NCBI RefSeq assembly: GCF_023155095.1
Contig: NZ_JAKNDA010000001.1
Span: 62,001-126,000, forward strand
Origin: Idiomarina aminovorans
GTDB taxonomy: Bacteria > Pseudomonadota > Gammaproteobacteria > Enterobacterales > Alteromonadaceae
Direction: 5' to 3'
Length of the DNA stretch: 64,000 nt
Shown in pieces: positions 9,041 to 18,350 of the stretch. Each line of letters starts with the position of its first letter. Within the stretch, counting starts at the first letter, position 1. Position numbers and translations under genes: made by a program. The notes beneath the pieces are model-generated. The model was given only the letters and a program-made list of their open reading frames with translations, was not told where the DNA came from and did not search any database.

Positions 9041-9817
9041 ATGATCGTATGGACAGTAGCTAATCAAAAAGGTGGGGTCGGTAAGACTACTACAACCGTC
9101 GCGCTGGCAGGCCTTCTGGCTGAACAGGGTAAGCGGGTTCTCTGTATTGATACTGATCCGCATGCATCATTGACCTATTATTTTGGTATAGATTCAGAAG
9201 AGCTTGAAAGCAGTTCATTTGATGTTTTTAGTTCAGGTAAAGCCGTCACTGCTAATTTAATAAAGCAGAGTATTCTGCAAACCGAATTTAAAGACCTGAG
9301 TGTTATGCCTGCAACGATGGCATTAGCAACCCTGGATCGTAAGCTGGGAACTCAGGGGGGCATGGGTCTGGTATTAAAGCGCGGCCTGGCAATGGTGGCT
9401 GATGATTTCGATTATGTATTGATCGATGTTCCGCCGGTGTTAGGGGTTCTTATGGTCAATGCACTTGCCTGCTGCCAACGGGTACTTATTCCTGTTCAAA
9501 CGGAATTTCTGGCGCTTAAAGGTCTGGAGCGTATGATGCGCACGCTGACTCTTATTCATAAGTCGCGCGGCGAAAACTACGCTTATACGATCATTCCAAC
9601 GCTTTATGATAAACGGACCAACGCCTCTTTACAGACGTATAAAAAACTCATTGCGCGCTATGGCCGCAGGGTCTGGAATGGCATGATCCCGATAGATACA
9701 AAATTCCGGGATGCCTCTAATGAGCAGCAACCACCTAACGTTTACGCACCGAAGTCGCGGGGCGTATTGGCTTATCAGTCATTACTGACCAATTTACAGC
9801 AACTGGCAGCAGGTTGA
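9041..9817 (+). CDS. parC: ParC, ParA-like ATPase localising the chemotaxis array
   Basis: 258-residue ParA-family ATPase with Walker A NQKGGVGKTTTTVALAGLLA near residue 8, the DTDPHAS motif and Walker B YVLIDVPPVLG. It lies between cheB and a CheW-domain gene, with no parB or centromere-like repeats, so a plasmid or chromosome partition role is unlikely. This position matches the Vibrio parC-parP pair, where ParC recruits ParP and signalling arrays to the cell pole. The name rests on synteny and family and is less certain than the ATPase assignment. Its stop overlaps the region just before parP. Confidence 0.85.
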   Translation: MIVWTVANQKGGVGKTTTTVALAGLLAEQGKRVLCIDTDPHASLTYYFGIDSEELESSSFDVFSSGKAVTANLIKQSILQTEFKDLSVMPATMALATLDRKLGTQGGMGLVLKRGLAMVADDFDYVLIDVPPVLGVLMVNALACCQRVLIPVQTEFLALKGLERMMRTLTLIHKSRGENYAYTIIPTLYDKRTNASLQTYKKLIARYGRRVWNGMIPIDTKFRDASNEQQPPNVYAPKSRGVLAYQSLLTNLQQLAAG

Positions 9818-9819
9818 TT

Positions 9820-10641
9820 ATGAATACTAAACGCGACCACAGTGAAGCCGCCATGGCAGAGTATCTCGATGCCTTATTGGTCGAGGAACAAACGGTTGAG
9901 TTTGATAATGAGCCGGTTAAGCGTTTACTTGAACAAGCAGCTCCAAAGATTCAGGCGGTCGCTCAGAAAGAGACGGTGAGTTTAAACCGCGACCGGGATT
10001 TATTACCTTTAGTTTCTGTAAAAGCGGACGATATCTATAAAGAGCCAGAGGTTGAAACTGTTCAGCAAGCTGCAGTAGACACTTCAGAAGTCGTAGACGT
10101 TGAAGTTGAAGAGGAAACCGTAATAGCAACTTCTGAGGCGGTTGATGTACCTGAAGAGTCTTTGCCGGACGCTATGTCTGAGTATATGGAACAGGACTTT
10201 CAGGCTCTGTATTTTAAAGTCGCCGGGTTAACTTTGGCGGTACCGCTAAAGAGTTTAGGCGGTATTCATCAACTGGGTAAAATGAGCTCTTTGATGGGTA
10301 AGCCAGAATGGTTTCGGGGTATTATGACCGAGCGGGACAATAAGCTACAGGTGGTTGATACTGCTCGCTGGGTGATGCCGGAAAAATGTACGCCAGAGCT
10401 GGAAGAAAGCCTGGAATATCAGTATTTGATTACATTGAATGACAGCCCCTGGGGTTTATTGTGTGAAGAGTTAGTGACTAGCGAGCCGTTGCAGCCGCAA
10501 TCGATTCAATGGCGTAAAGAGACGAATAATAAACGACCCTGGCTAGCCGGGGTTGTCCGTGACAGAATGTGTGCATTGCTCGATGTTAACGCATTGATTA
10601 CACTTCTGGATAAAGGTCTGGGACATATCCAGCAGAATTAA
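9820..10641 (+). CDS. parP: ParP, CheW-domain protein coupling arrays to ParC
   Basis: 273-residue protein. The N-terminal ~115 residues are acidic, Val/Glu-rich and low complexity. The C-terminal half is a divergent CheW-like domain starting near LYFKVAGLTLAVPLKSLGGI. In Vibrio the equivalent domain of ParP binds CheA and receptors and stabilises the array. The gene starts at ATG 9820, two bases after the parC stop; a TTG at 9814 is in frame but less likely. Because it precedes the canonical cheW it could be taken for a second CheW, but the long N-terminal extension and the parC partner favour ParP. Confidence 0.82.
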   Translation: MNTKRDHSEAAMAEYLDALLVEEQTVEFDNEPVKRLLEQAAPKIQAVAQKETVSLNRDRDLLPLVSVKADDIYKEPEVETVQQAAVDTSEVVDVEVEEETVIATSEAVDVPEESLPDAMSEYMEQDFQALYFKVAGLTLAVPLKSLGGIHQLGKMSSLMGKPEWFRGIMTERDNKLQVVDTARWVMPEKCTPELEESLEYQYLITLNDSPWGLLCEELVTSEPLQPQSIQWRKETNNKRPWLAGVVRDRMCALLDVNALITLLDKGLGHIQQN

Positions 10642-10662
10642 TAACGCTTGGCGGAGTAAGAC

Positions 10663-11166
10663 ATGAGTAAAGACAATCGCGCTATCAAGAATGAAACTGA
10701 CGTTGATAATAATGACGAAGTTCTACAGTGGGTCACTTTCCAGCTGGAACAGGAAACTTACGGTATCAATGTAATGCAGGTTCAGGAAGTTCTGCGCTAC
10801 AGCGAAATTGCTCCGGTACCGGGTGCGCCTAGCTATGTTTTAGGCATTATTAATTTGCGCGGTAACGTGGTTACGGTTATTGATACCTGCCTGCGTTTTG
10901 GTTTACAGACAACAGAAATCACTGATAACGCTCGTATAGTGATCATCGAATCTGAACAACAGGTGATTGGCATACTGGTTGATAGCGTAGCTGAAGTTGT
11001 TTATCTGAAAACCTCAGAAATTGATAGTGCGCCGAATGTCGGTACTGAGGAAAGCGCCCGTTTTATTCAGGGAGTCAGTAATCGTGATGATGAGCTGTTA
11101 ATTCTGGTTGATTTGGATAAGATGCTGACTGACGAAGAGTGGGATGAGATTTCCCGTTTAAGTTAA
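10663..11166 (+). CDS. cheW: CheW, chemotaxis coupling protein
   Basis: 167-residue single-domain CheW, with typical segments LQWVTFQLEQETYGINVMQV, PGAPSYVLGIINLRGNVVTV and the final VDLDKML. It bridges chemoreceptors and CheA in the signalling array. An SD-like GGCGGAG lies upstream of ATG 10663. The next gene starts immediately after the stop codon. Confidence 0.95.
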   Translation: MSKDNRAIKNETDVDNNDEVLQWVTFQLEQETYGINVMQVQEVLRYSEIAPVPGAPSYVLGIINLRGNVVTVIDTCLRFGLQTTEITDNARIVIIESEQQVIGILVDSVAEVVYLKTSEIDSAPNVGTEESARFIQGVSNRDDELLILVDLDKMLTDEEWDEISRLS

Positions 11167-11616
11167 ATGATGACGAACGGGTTATTTGTAATTTCAGCGC
11201 TGGCTTTTGGGCTGGCGCTCATTGCTTTAGTGGCGGTGGTTATAACGTCGCGGCGGCAGGCTGAATTAATTGAACGCCAGCAGCAGCGTTTGCTAATGTT
11301 GACAGAAACAGCCAGCGAAGTGTTGGCTTTACGAGAGCAGTTCAAGCAACAGCCTGAGTTGTCAGTAAAGCCTGATTTTGCGCAACAACAGGTTGTTGCG
11401 CAATTACAGCAGCAAGTTGCTCAATTAAATGATGAACAGCAACAATTGCAGCAGAGGTTACAGGAAGTCGCAGAGCAGGATCCGGGCAGTAAATTGTATC
11501 AACGGGCTGCTAAATTAGTTGCCAGCGGAGCCCGTGTCGATGAGCTCATGCAGGAGTGCGATCTACCGCAGGCTGAAGCGGAGTTGCTTATTTCTCTGCA
11601 TAAAAAAGGCGCTTAG
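11167..11616 (+). CDS. DUF2802 membrane-anchored coiled-coil protein
   Basis: 149-residue protein starting at the base after the cheW stop. Residues ~4-27 form one transmembrane helix (ISALAFGLALIALVAVVI). A Gln-rich coiled coil (~30-105) follows, then the conserved C-terminal segment KLVASGARVDELMQECDLPQ, which defines the DUF2802 family commonly found after cheW in gammaproteobacteria. The C-terminal part resembles a small helix-turn-helix-like fold. Function is unknown; position suggests a role in array or flagellar pole organisation. Confidence 0.8.
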   Translation: MMTNGLFVISALAFGLALIALVAVVITSRRQAELIERQQQRLLMLTETASEVLALREQFKQQPELSVKPDFAQQQVVAQLQQQVAQLNDEQQQLQQRLQEVAEQDPGSKLYQRAAKLVASGARVDELMQECDLPQAEAELLISLHKKGA

Positions 11617-11620
11617 GCGC
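11602..11620 (-). terminator. Weak possible terminator for the fhlB-like/fliK-like pair
   Basis: On the minus strand a short GCGC-CTAA-GCGC hairpin (11620-11609) is followed by C and a run of six T (11607-11602). It lies just past the fhlB-like stop, inside the end of the convergent DUF2802 gene. The stem is only four base pairs, so this is tentative. Confidence 0.3.
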
Positions 11621-11623
11621 GTG

Positions 11624-11905
11624 TTAACCTTCCTCCCATTGTCGGGGGAATCTGCCATCCAACAAGTAAGCAAAAGCGATAATTTCAGCAATAATAATAT
11701 ACAACTCTCTGGGGATCTCATCACCCACATTCAGTTTTGCCAGTGAATCTGATAACAGGGGATCTTCATGCACTAATACGCCATGCTCTTTGGCTATCGC
11801 AATAATTTCTTCAGCAAGCTCATCAAACCCCCGGGCAATAACTTTGGGGGCATTAAAGCCGTCGTAAGACAGACCAATAGCTTGTTTTTCTTTTTTATCA
11901 CTCAT
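11624..11905 (-). CDS. Stand-alone FlhB C-terminal-like protein (FhlB type)
   Basis: 93-residue soluble protein matching the cytoplasmic C-terminal domain of FlhB/YscU export switch proteins (PKVIARGFDELAEEIIAIAK, then ELYIIIAEIIAFAYLLDGR). It lacks the membrane domain and the autocleavage NPTH motif; FNAPKV stands at that place. Such FhlB-like proteins occur with FliK-like genes in many gammaproteobacteria and may partially replace cleaved FlhB in substrate-specificity switching. It overlaps the upstream fliK-like gene by four bases (ATGA), so the two are coupled. Confidence 0.82.
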   Translation of the reverse strand: MSDKKEKQAIGLSYDGFNAPKVIARGFDELAEEIIAIAKEHGVLVHEDPLLSDSLAKLNVGDEIPRELYIIIAEIIAFAYLLDGRFPRQWEEG

Positions 11906-13548
11906 ACTGTCACCCGGATGATACCGCTGTGTTGTTGTGCCAGATTATCCGGAATTTTGCCTTGCTGGACTCTCAATTTAACGCTATTAACCTTTAGCTC
12001 TTCCAGCCTTTTTTCAAGTTTCTGTACATTGCCCTCAACAACTTTCTGCGCTGCTTTTGTTTCGGTATAAAAATCAATTGAAGAACCTTGTGGGTGGTAG
12101 CGTCCTTTCACCAGCAGCGGGCCTGTGCTTTCCAACTCAAAACGAAGTGTAAATAGCCACAAGGTTCGGCCATTGTTCTCTTTATTGCTGCTTTCTTGTT
12201 CTCTACGAATGAGCAGCTCATGTTGCTGAGGCTTTTGCGAATCGGCCGGTAGCAGAATGTAATATTCGGGTTGCTGAGGTGGCGAGTCCTGCAGTCTGGC
12301 CTGGCTGCTTTGGGCTGAGTTTAAAATGCTAGTGAAAAGTTGCAATAATCGCTGTAATTGCTGCTGAGGCAATTGTTGCAGCAAAGCATTTATTCGCTCG
12401 CGGACTTCTCCTGCGTTTTCAGGAGCCGGATTCAATACCTGTTGAATCAAGGCCTGAGTGAACTGATTAGGTAACGTTCTGGAAGCCGGGCTGCTGGCTG
12501 CTGCTTCGGGCTTTTGCATTGCCAACCCTAATAGCGTCATCAGCATTTGCCCCAGTCCGCTCATTTGTTGGCTGGATTGCGAACTGACCGGGCGCGCTGC
12601 AAACCAATCGCTGACCCAGCTTTGTAGCGCTTGCGGACGTTGCATCGATTCCGCTGCAGGCATCTGCTGCAATACCTTAACTAAAAGCTGCTGCAGAGCT
12701 TTAGGCGGCGATTGCAAAGCTTCCCGGGCAGCATTAGTGGACAGTCGCCCCGGTGCTTGCTGTACTCCTTCAACAAGGCTGGCCGAAACGGGCTTAGGCC
12801 TAATGCTCTCAGGAATGAAACTTTGCAGTGCTTGTTGAAATTGCTTGGGCGTTATTTGCTGAGTTTGCTTTATGGCCAGCCCACTTGCCACAGGAATGGA
12901 GGGCTGTTTCGTTGGTTGAGCCGACTGGCCTGGCTGAGGAGTCTGCGGTTTATCTGGTTTTACCGTTTCTTCCCATGGAGCCGGTGGCGCTTTTGGCGGT
13001 GCCGGCAACGGCGCAGTAGCAACACGTCCTTGCTCAACAAAGGCTTTAACCAGTTTGGCCGGCAACTGCGTTAACGGAAGCTCTGCTACGGCAACTGGTT
13101 TGGCATGACCGGCTCTAAGGCTTAATTGTACAACCGGTAGCTTGGGATCCGGCTGGGTGATAGTAAGCTGCAGTTTACTCAATGTCGTTAACGGCGGCTG
13201 CATCTTTTGGGGGGGATTGGGCCATTGCCAGTTATTTCCCTGAATACGCGGCGGTTGCTGACCTTTAGCAGGCTCATACGTTACTGGTAAACTGATTTGG
13301 ATCAATAACGTTGACATTAATTTTGCGGTGTTTTGCTGAATTAAAGGGGCCGAGTTGGTCGGCGTTTGAGCTGCCTGGCTTTGTTGGTTCGACTGGGCTG
13401 AGCCAGTCAATAAATTGCTGGACTGCGGAGTATTGACCGTACCGGTAAAAATTCGCATGAGGCTGGATAATTGTTGCTGTTCGGCACGAGCTAAGGTTCG
13501 TTCCGGAGACGCTATCATTTGTTGTAACAGTTGCTTGATATCAGCCAT
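11902..13548 (-). CDS. FliK-like flagellar hook-length control domain protein
   Basis: 548-residue protein. Most of it (~1-400) is Gln/Pro/Ala/Ser-rich and low complexity, as in FliK rulers. The C-terminal ~120 residues match the FliK C-terminal hook-control domain (WLFTLRFELESTGPLLVKGR, YTETKAAQ, LRVQQGKIP). In the family the N-terminal part measures hook length and the C-terminal part triggers the export switch in FlhB. It is coupled to the FhlB-like gene rather than placed in a hook operon, so it may be a second FliK-type protein; a classical fliK elsewhere in the genome cannot be excluded. An AGGTAAAG ribosome site precedes ATG 13548. Confidence 0.8.
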   Translation of the reverse strand: MADIKQLLQQMIASPERTLARAEQQQLSSLMRIFTGTVNTPQSSNLLTGSAQSNQQSQAAQTPTNSAPLIQQNTAKLMSTLLIQISLPVTYEPAKGQQPPRIQGNNWQWPNPPQKMQPPLTTLSKLQLTITQPDPKLPVVQLSLRAGHAKPVAVAELPLTQLPAKLVKAFVEQGRVATAPLPAPPKAPPAPWEETVKPDKPQTPQPGQSAQPTKQPSIPVASGLAIKQTQQITPKQFQQALQSFIPESIRPKPVSASLVEGVQQAPGRLSTNAAREALQSPPKALQQLLVKVLQQMPAAESMQRPQALQSWVSDWFAARPVSSQSSQQMSGLGQMLMTLLGLAMQKPEAAASSPASRTLPNQFTQALIQQVLNPAPENAGEVRERINALLQQLPQQQLQRLLQLFTSILNSAQSSQARLQDSPPQQPEYYILLPADSQKPQQHELLIRREQESSNKENNGRTLWLFTLRFELESTGPLLVKGRYHPQGSSIDFYTETKAAQKVVEGNVQKLEKRLEELKVNSVKLRVQQGKIPDNLAQQHSGIIRVTV

Positions 13549-13626
13549 GCGCTTTACCTAATTTTTATGGTAGAATCGTGGGCAGTTGCGTCAGCTTACC
13601 AGTAAGGTTCCGGTTGTAAAATCCGC

Positions 13627-14283
13627 ATGACACAAGTTACTTCCACCAACAGCTCACTATTGCACGCAGAGCAGCTAAGCTCAATCCGTGGCGGACGAGT
13701 ATTGTTTGAAAACCTCAACTTTTCGGTCAGTGCTGGCCAGTTATGGCAGGTTAGCGGACCTAATGGCGCTGGCAAGTCTTCGTTATTACGAATTTTAACG
13801 GGGTTATTAGAGCCTTCAGCCGGGGCTGTTTATTTTAATGGTGAACCGTTGAGTCAAAGTTGGTCAGAATTTTGTCAGCAGTTACTGTTTATTGGACACA
13901 AAGCGGCGGTTAAAAGCGAATTAAGTGCGCTGGAAAACTTTCACTGGCAGCAACAGTTATCCGCGGTGGGAACTGTCGATGCCTGGGAACTACTAGAAAA
14001 GTTGGGACTGTTGGGACTGGAAGACGAGCTAACCGCGAGATTGTCGGCCGGTCAGCAGCGGCGCGTGGCGCTAACCCGTTTATGGGCAACACAAGCGTCT
14101 TTGTGGATCCTTGACGAACCCTTTACGGCTTTGGATGTGCAGGGTATTGCGCTATTGCAACAGCGTTTTGTTGAGCATCTGGCAAGCGGCGGAACCATTA
14201 TTTTCACCTCTCACCAATCGTTAACCCTTTCTGAACTGGCGCCTGAAAAGCTGTTTCTGGACGCTCAGGGAGACGCGCTATGA
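13627..14283 (+). CDS. ccmA: CcmA, heme exporter ATP-binding subunit
   Basis: 218-residue ABC ATPase with Walker A SGPNGAGKSSLLRILTGLL, signature LSAGQQRRVALTRLW, Walker B LWILDEPFTALD and H-loop FTSHQS. With CcmB it releases heme-loaded CcmE from CcmC in System I cytochrome c maturation. It is the first gene of a nine-gene ccm operon and divergent from the FliK-like gene. The stop overlaps ccmB by four bases. Confidence 0.96.
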   Translation: MTQVTSTNSSLLHAEQLSSIRGGRVLFENLNFSVSAGQLWQVSGPNGAGKSSLLRILTGLLEPSAGAVYFNGEPLSQSWSEFCQQLLFIGHKAAVKSELSALENFHWQQQLSAVGTVDAWELLEKLGLLGLEDELTARLSAGQQRRVALTRLWATQASLWILDEPFTALDVQGIALLQQRFVEHLASGGTIIFTSHQSLTLSELAPEKLFLDAQGDAL

Positions 14284-14963
14284 GTCAGTTGTCCGGTCGC
14301 CAAACCTGGTTAACGATACTGAAACGCGACTTGCGTATAGCGGCGCGCCGCCGCAGCGATGCGTTGAACCCTTTGTTGTTCTTATTGATGGTTGTGACAT
14401 TATTTCCACTGGGCATTGGCCCCGGGCCGGATATTCTGGCTCGCGTAGCGCCGGGCATTATTTGGGTGGCCGCTTTACTGGCGAGTTTATTAGGGCTTGA
14501 ACGTTTATTCCGGGATGATTTCCAGGACGGAACACTCGAACAAATGTGCTTGTTGCCGCAACCGCTGGCTTTTACGGTAACGGCAAAAATGATGGTGCAT
14601 TGGCTGTTAAGTGGTTTGCCGTTAGTTATTTTATCGCCGCTACTGGCGTTGCTACTGAGCTTACCCGTACAGGGATGGTGGGCACTGGCGTTAACTCTGC
14701 TGTTAGGAACTCCGGCTTTAAGTGCGCTTGGTGCCATTGGTGCCGCGCTTACTTTACAGGTTCAGCGCGGCAGTTCTTTAGTCAGCTTAATCCTTATTCC
14801 GTTGTTTATCCCGTTGCTGATTTTTGCCACCGCTGCGGTGGAAAATGCGTCAATGGGGCTTGCCGTTCACGGCCAGTTGGCGATACTGGCGGCAATTTCT
14901 GTATTAACCGTAACATTGGCTCCGCTGGCGGTAGCGGCCGGCATTAGAATGAGTGTGAATTAA
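14280..14963 (+). CDS. ccmB: CcmB, heme exporter membrane subunit
   Basis: 227-residue integral membrane protein with about six hydrophobic helices. The N-terminal LKRDLRIAARRRSDALNPLL is diagnostic for CcmB, as is the LFRDDFQDGTLEQM segment. It forms the membrane partner of CcmA. ATG 14280 overlaps the ccmA stop, and ccmC begins two bases after its own stop. Confidence 0.95.
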   Translation: MSQLSGRQTWLTILKRDLRIAARRRSDALNPLLFLLMVVTLFPLGIGPGPDILARVAPGIIWVAALLASLLGLERLFRDDFQDGTLEQMCLLPQPLAFTVTAKMMVHWLLSGLPLVILSPLLALLLSLPVQGWWALALTLLLGTPALSALGAIGAALTLQVQRGSSLVSLILIPLFIPLLIFATAAVENASMGLAVHGQLAILAAISVLTVTLAPLAVAAGIRMSVN

Positions 14964-14964
14964 T

Positions 14965-15702
14965 ATGTGGCGATGGTTACATCCGTACGCAAAACCCGAA
15001 GCAACTTATAATTTGTTGCAAAAATTTCTGCCCTGGTTTGTGGCTTTAACGTTAGTAACGCTTGTGACAGGTGTTATCTGGGGGCTGGCTTTTGCTCCCG
15101 GAGACTACCAGCAAGGCGACAGCTATCGGATCATTTTTCTGCATGTACCGGCTGCCGTTTTCTCTATGGGCGCTTACATGGGCATGGCCATTATGGGAGC
15201 TGTCGCTCTTATTTGGCAGATTAAAACGGCGGAATGGTCGATTCCTGCTATTGCACCAGTTGGTGCGGCGTTAACTATTGTCGCATTGTTAACCGGCGCT
15301 ATCTGGGGCAAACCCATGTGGGGTACCTGGTGGGTATGGGATGCGCGCCTCACATCGGAACTGATTCTATTGTTTCTTTATGTGGGTGTCATGGCGCTTT
15401 ACTTTGCGTTTGATGATGCCAGAACAGGTGCCAAGGCAGCAGCGATTTTATCGCTGGTCGGAGTAATAAACTTGCCGATTATTCACTTCTCAGTGGAGTG
15501 GTGGAATACCCTTCACCAGGGGGCAACGATTACAAAATTTGAGCGTCCGTCAATCGCTACCAGTATGTTAATACCTTTAGTAATTTGTCTGGTCGGTTTT
15601 GCATTTTTAACCGTATCACTAGTGATAATGCGGTTAAAAAATGAGATACTCAGGCATGAATTACATCGCCCCTGGGCACAGCAGAAACTGGAGCAAGACT
15701 AA
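14965..15702 (+). CDS. ccmC: CcmC, heme lyase that loads CcmE
   Basis: 245-residue membrane protein with six predicted helices and the periplasmic WWD heme-handling motif (WGTWWVWDARLTSELIL, about residues 115-131). Conserved histidines flank it (FLHVPAAV and IHFSVEWWNTLHQG). It presents heme to CcmE for covalent attachment. Its stop TAA shares one base with the ccmD ATG. Confidence 0.96.
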   Translation: MWRWLHPYAKPEATYNLLQKFLPWFVALTLVTLVTGVIWGLAFAPGDYQQGDSYRIIFLHVPAAVFSMGAYMGMAIMGAVALIWQIKTAEWSIPAIAPVGAALTIVALLTGAIWGKPMWGTWWVWDARLTSELILLFLYVGVMALYFAFDDARTGAKAAAILSLVGVINLPIIHFSVEWWNTLHQGATITKFERPSIATSMLIPLVICLVGFAFLTVSLVIMRLKNEILRHELHRPWAQQKLEQD

Positions 15703-15932
15703 TGGCTTTTGACAGTTTTACCGATTTTGTCGCTATGGGCGGTTATGGACTTTATGTGTGGTTGTCCTTCTTTCTGAGCTTTGTTGTTCTTGCTGGGGTT
15801 GCGTTAGAAACCTTATTTGCGAAGCGGCAACTGGTTAAGAAAAGCGGGCAGTTACAGCAACGTCAACAGCGTCTGGCAAGACGTAAAGCAAGCCGTGCAG
15901 CAGTAGGAGACGGTAATGAATCCAAGACGTAA
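15702..15932 (+). CDS. ccmD: CcmD, small membrane subunit of the CcmABCD complex
   Basis: 76-residue protein with one transmembrane helix (~15-38, [18 protein letters not shown]) and a basic, Gln/Arg-rich cytoplasmic tail, the usual CcmD layout. In the family it helps release holo-CcmE. It begins on the last base of the ccmC stop and overlaps ccmE by 17 bases, showing tight coupling. Confidence 0.92.
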   Translation: MAFDSFTDFVAMGGYGLYVWLSFFLSFVVLAGVALETLFAKRQLVKKSGQLQQRQQRLARRKASRAAVGDGNESKT

Positions 15933-16398
15933 ACAACGGTTAACCTGGGTTGCGGTTTTAGTCATCGGGGTGTCTGTGGCAACGGGGCTGATGCTTTATG
16001 CGTTGAGTCAGAGCATTGACCTGTTTTATACACCCAGTGAATTGGTAGAAGGTAAGGGTAAAGAGAAACAAAAACCGCAGGTAGGTCAGCGCATGCGGGT
16101 TGGCGGTATGGTGGTTGAAGGCTCGGTAGAGCGCAACCGCGAAACGCTGGAGGTGTCGTTTGAAATTACAGACTTAGGGCCCGAAGTGACGGTGCTTTAT
16201 CAGGGCATTTTACCGGACTTATTCCGTGAGGGGCAGGGAATTGTTGCCCAGGGCAAACTTATTGAACCGACGGTGTTACAAGCCAGTGAAGTTCTGGCGA
16301 AGCATGATGAAGAATATATGCCGCCGGAATTGGCTGAACAAATGAAAGGGATAAAACACGTAAACCCTAATGACGTTGAATACGGTGAAAAACAATGA
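15916..16398 (+). CDS. ccmE: CcmE, periplasmic heme chaperone
   Basis: 160-residue protein with an N-terminal membrane anchor (~9-29) and a periplasmic OB-fold. The covalent heme-binding histidine lies in [12 protein letters not shown], with the conserved tyrosine beside it. It carries heme from CcmC to CcmF/H. It overlaps ccmD at the 5' side and ccmF by four bases at the 3' side. Confidence 0.96.
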   Translation: MNPRRKQRLTWVAVLVIGVSVATGLMLYALSQSIDLFYTPSELVEGKGKEKQKPQVGQRMRVGGMVVEGSVERNRETLEVSFEITDLGPEVTVLYQGILPDLFREGQGIVAQGKLIEPTVLQASEVLAKHDEEYMPPELAEQMKGIKHVNPNDVEYGEKQ

Positions 16399-18350
16399 TT
16401 GCTGAAGCCGGACATCTTGCCATAGCCATTGCGCTGGCCTTTTCAGTATTGCTGGCAGTCTACCCCTTGTGGGGGGCTGCAAAAGGACACGGCGGCATGA
16501 TGGCGCTAGCCCGTCCATTTGCCTATGGTCAGTTCTTTTTTACGGCGATTGCGTTTGGCTTATTAGTCTGGGGCTTCGTCAGCAACGACTTTAGCATTGC
16601 TTATGTCGCAGCAAACTCGAACACTCAGTTACCCGTGGTTTATCGGGTCACGGCGGTCTGGGGCTCGCATGAGGGTTCTTTCCTGCTATGGATGTTAATG
16701 CAGGCTGGCTGGATAGCCGCCGTGGCGATATTCTCCCGCTCAATGCCGCTGCCGATGATAGCAAGAGTGTTGGCTATTCTCGGCTTGATCAGCATTGGTT
16801 TTTATCTGTACATGCTGACCGTGTCTAATCCATTTGATCCCAGCCTGCCAATGATTCCGGTCGACGGACGGGATTTAAACCCGCTGCTACAAGACTTCGG
16901 TATGATTATTCATCCGCCGCTATTGTATATGGGCTATGTCGGGTTTTCCGTGGCCTTTGCTTTTGCAATTGCCGCGTTGTTATCCGGTAAGCTTGATGCC
17001 GCCTGGGCGCGCTGGTCGCGCCCGTGGACGCTTGCTGCGTGGATTTTTCTGACACTAGGCATTGCTATTGGCAGCTGGTGGGCATACTACGAGCTTGGTT
17101 GGGGTGGCTGGTGGTTCTGGGACCCTGTCGAAAACGCAAGCTTTATGCCGTGGTTGGTAGGCACCGCATTACTGCACTCTTTGTCCGTAACGGAAAAGCG
17201 CGGCAGCTTTAAGTCATGGACGGTATTATTGGCTATTTCAGCCTTTAGCTTGAGTTTACTGGGCACCTTTCTGGTACGTTCCGGTGTTTTAGTCTCAGTA
17301 CACGCATTTGCCTCAGACCCAACCCGCGGTTTATTTATTTTGATACTGCTGGGGCTGGTCGTTGGTGGTTCTCTGATTCTTTACGGTATGCGCGCCGGCA
17401 AAATGCAAAGTTACAGTCGTTACGAATTGCTCTCCCGAGAGGTCATGCTGCTGGGGAATAATGTACTGTTAATGGCGGCTATGGTGGTAGTGTTCCTGGG
17501 AACCATGCTGCCTTTGGTCCATAAGGAAATTGGACTGGGAACCATTTCCATCGGTGAACCCTTCTTTAATGAAATATACAGTTGGCTGGTTATTCCATTT
17601 GCACTGATGCTTGGTTTAGGGCCGTTAATGCGGTGGCGTAGACAGGCTATGAAGCCTTTACTCAAACCATTGGCACTGGCGCTGTCTTTAGCTGTTATTT
17701 TAGCTTATAGCCTGCCTAAAATTTGGGCGGATGAGTTACCTGCGTTAGTGGTTATTGCGTTGTTTCTCGCCTTTTGGGTGGCACTTGCAACACTCACTGA
17801 AGTACAGCAGACCGTGAAGCAACGCAAGCAAGGCTGGTCTGGACTGACGAAAATATCCGGCAGCCACTGGGGTATGGTGCTCGGGCATTTAGGGTTTGCG
17901 GTTACGCTTATTGGTATTACGCTGGTGTCTCACTATGAACAGGAACGTGATATTGCGCTGGCGCCCGGAGAGTCCGTTGAGGTGATGGATTATAATGTGG
18001 TGTTCGAAAGCCTGAAGCACCGCGAAGGGCCTAATTATGATGCTGATGAAGGGGTATTTTCGGTCTATAAAGATGGCCAGGAAGTGACTCAGTTAACCAG
18101 TGAAAAGCGTTTTTACCGGGTTCAGCGAACGAGCATGACGGAAGTTGGGCTGGATGCCAGCTTGCTGCGTGATATTTATATCGCTATGGGCGAGCCATTG
18201 GATAACCAAACCTGGGCCATTCGTTTTTATATTAAGCCTTTCGTACGCTGGATCTGGCTGGGTGCCATCATTATGGCTATTGGAGGCATCATGGCATTGT
18301 CCGATAAGCGTTACCGTAAGCGCGGCAAGAAGGAAATAACCAATGAGTAA
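16395..18350 (+). CDS. ccmF: CcmF, cytochrome c heme lyase subunit
   Basis: 651-residue polytopic membrane protein with about 14-15 helices. The WWD motif [20 protein letters not shown] and the conserved HGS/HEGS segment [13 protein letters not shown] and [11 protein letters not shown] are intact. It receives heme from CcmE and, with CcmH and CcmI, attaches it to apocytochrome CXXCH sites. The C-terminal periplasmic domain (~540-615) precedes a last helix. It overlaps ccmG by eight bases. Confidence 0.96.
   Translation: MIAEAGHLAIAIALAFSVLLAVYPLWGAAKGHGGMMALARPFAYGQFFFTAIAFGLLVWGFVSNDFSIAYVAANSNTQLPVVYRVTAVWGSHEGSFLLWMLMQAGWIAAVAIFSRSMPLPMIARVLAILGLISIGFYLYMLTVSNPFDPSLPMIPVDGRDLNPLLQDFGMIIHPPLLYMGYVGFSVAFAFAIAALLSGKLDAAWARWSRPWTLAAWIFLTLGIAIGSWWAYYELGWGGWWFWDPVENASFMPWLVGTALLHSLSVTEKRGSFKSWTVLLAISAFSLSLLGTFLVRSGVLVSVHAFASDPTRGLFILILLGLVVGGSLILYGMRAGKMQSYSRYELLSREVMLLGNNVLLMAAMVVVFLGTMLPLVHKEIGLGTISIGEPFFNEIYSWLVIPFALMLGLGPLMRWRRQAMKPLLKPLALALSLAVILAYSLPKIWADELPALVVIALFLAFWVALATLTEVQQTVKQRKQGWSGLTKISGSHWGMVLGHLGFAVTLIGITLVSHYEQERDIALAPGESVEVMDYNVVFESLKHREGPNYDADEGVFSVYKDGQEVTQLTSEKRFYRVQRTSMTEVGLDASLLRDIYIAMGEPLDNQTWAIRFYIKPFVRWIWLGAIIMAIGGIMALSDKRYRKRGKKEITNE

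Noticed and set aside
9041..9817. Plasmid or chromosome partition ParA
   Set aside because: No parB or centromere repeats nearby; embedded in the chemotaxis operon.
9820..10641. Second cheW
   Set aside because: The long acidic N-terminal extension, divergent CheW domain and ParC neighbour fit ParP better.
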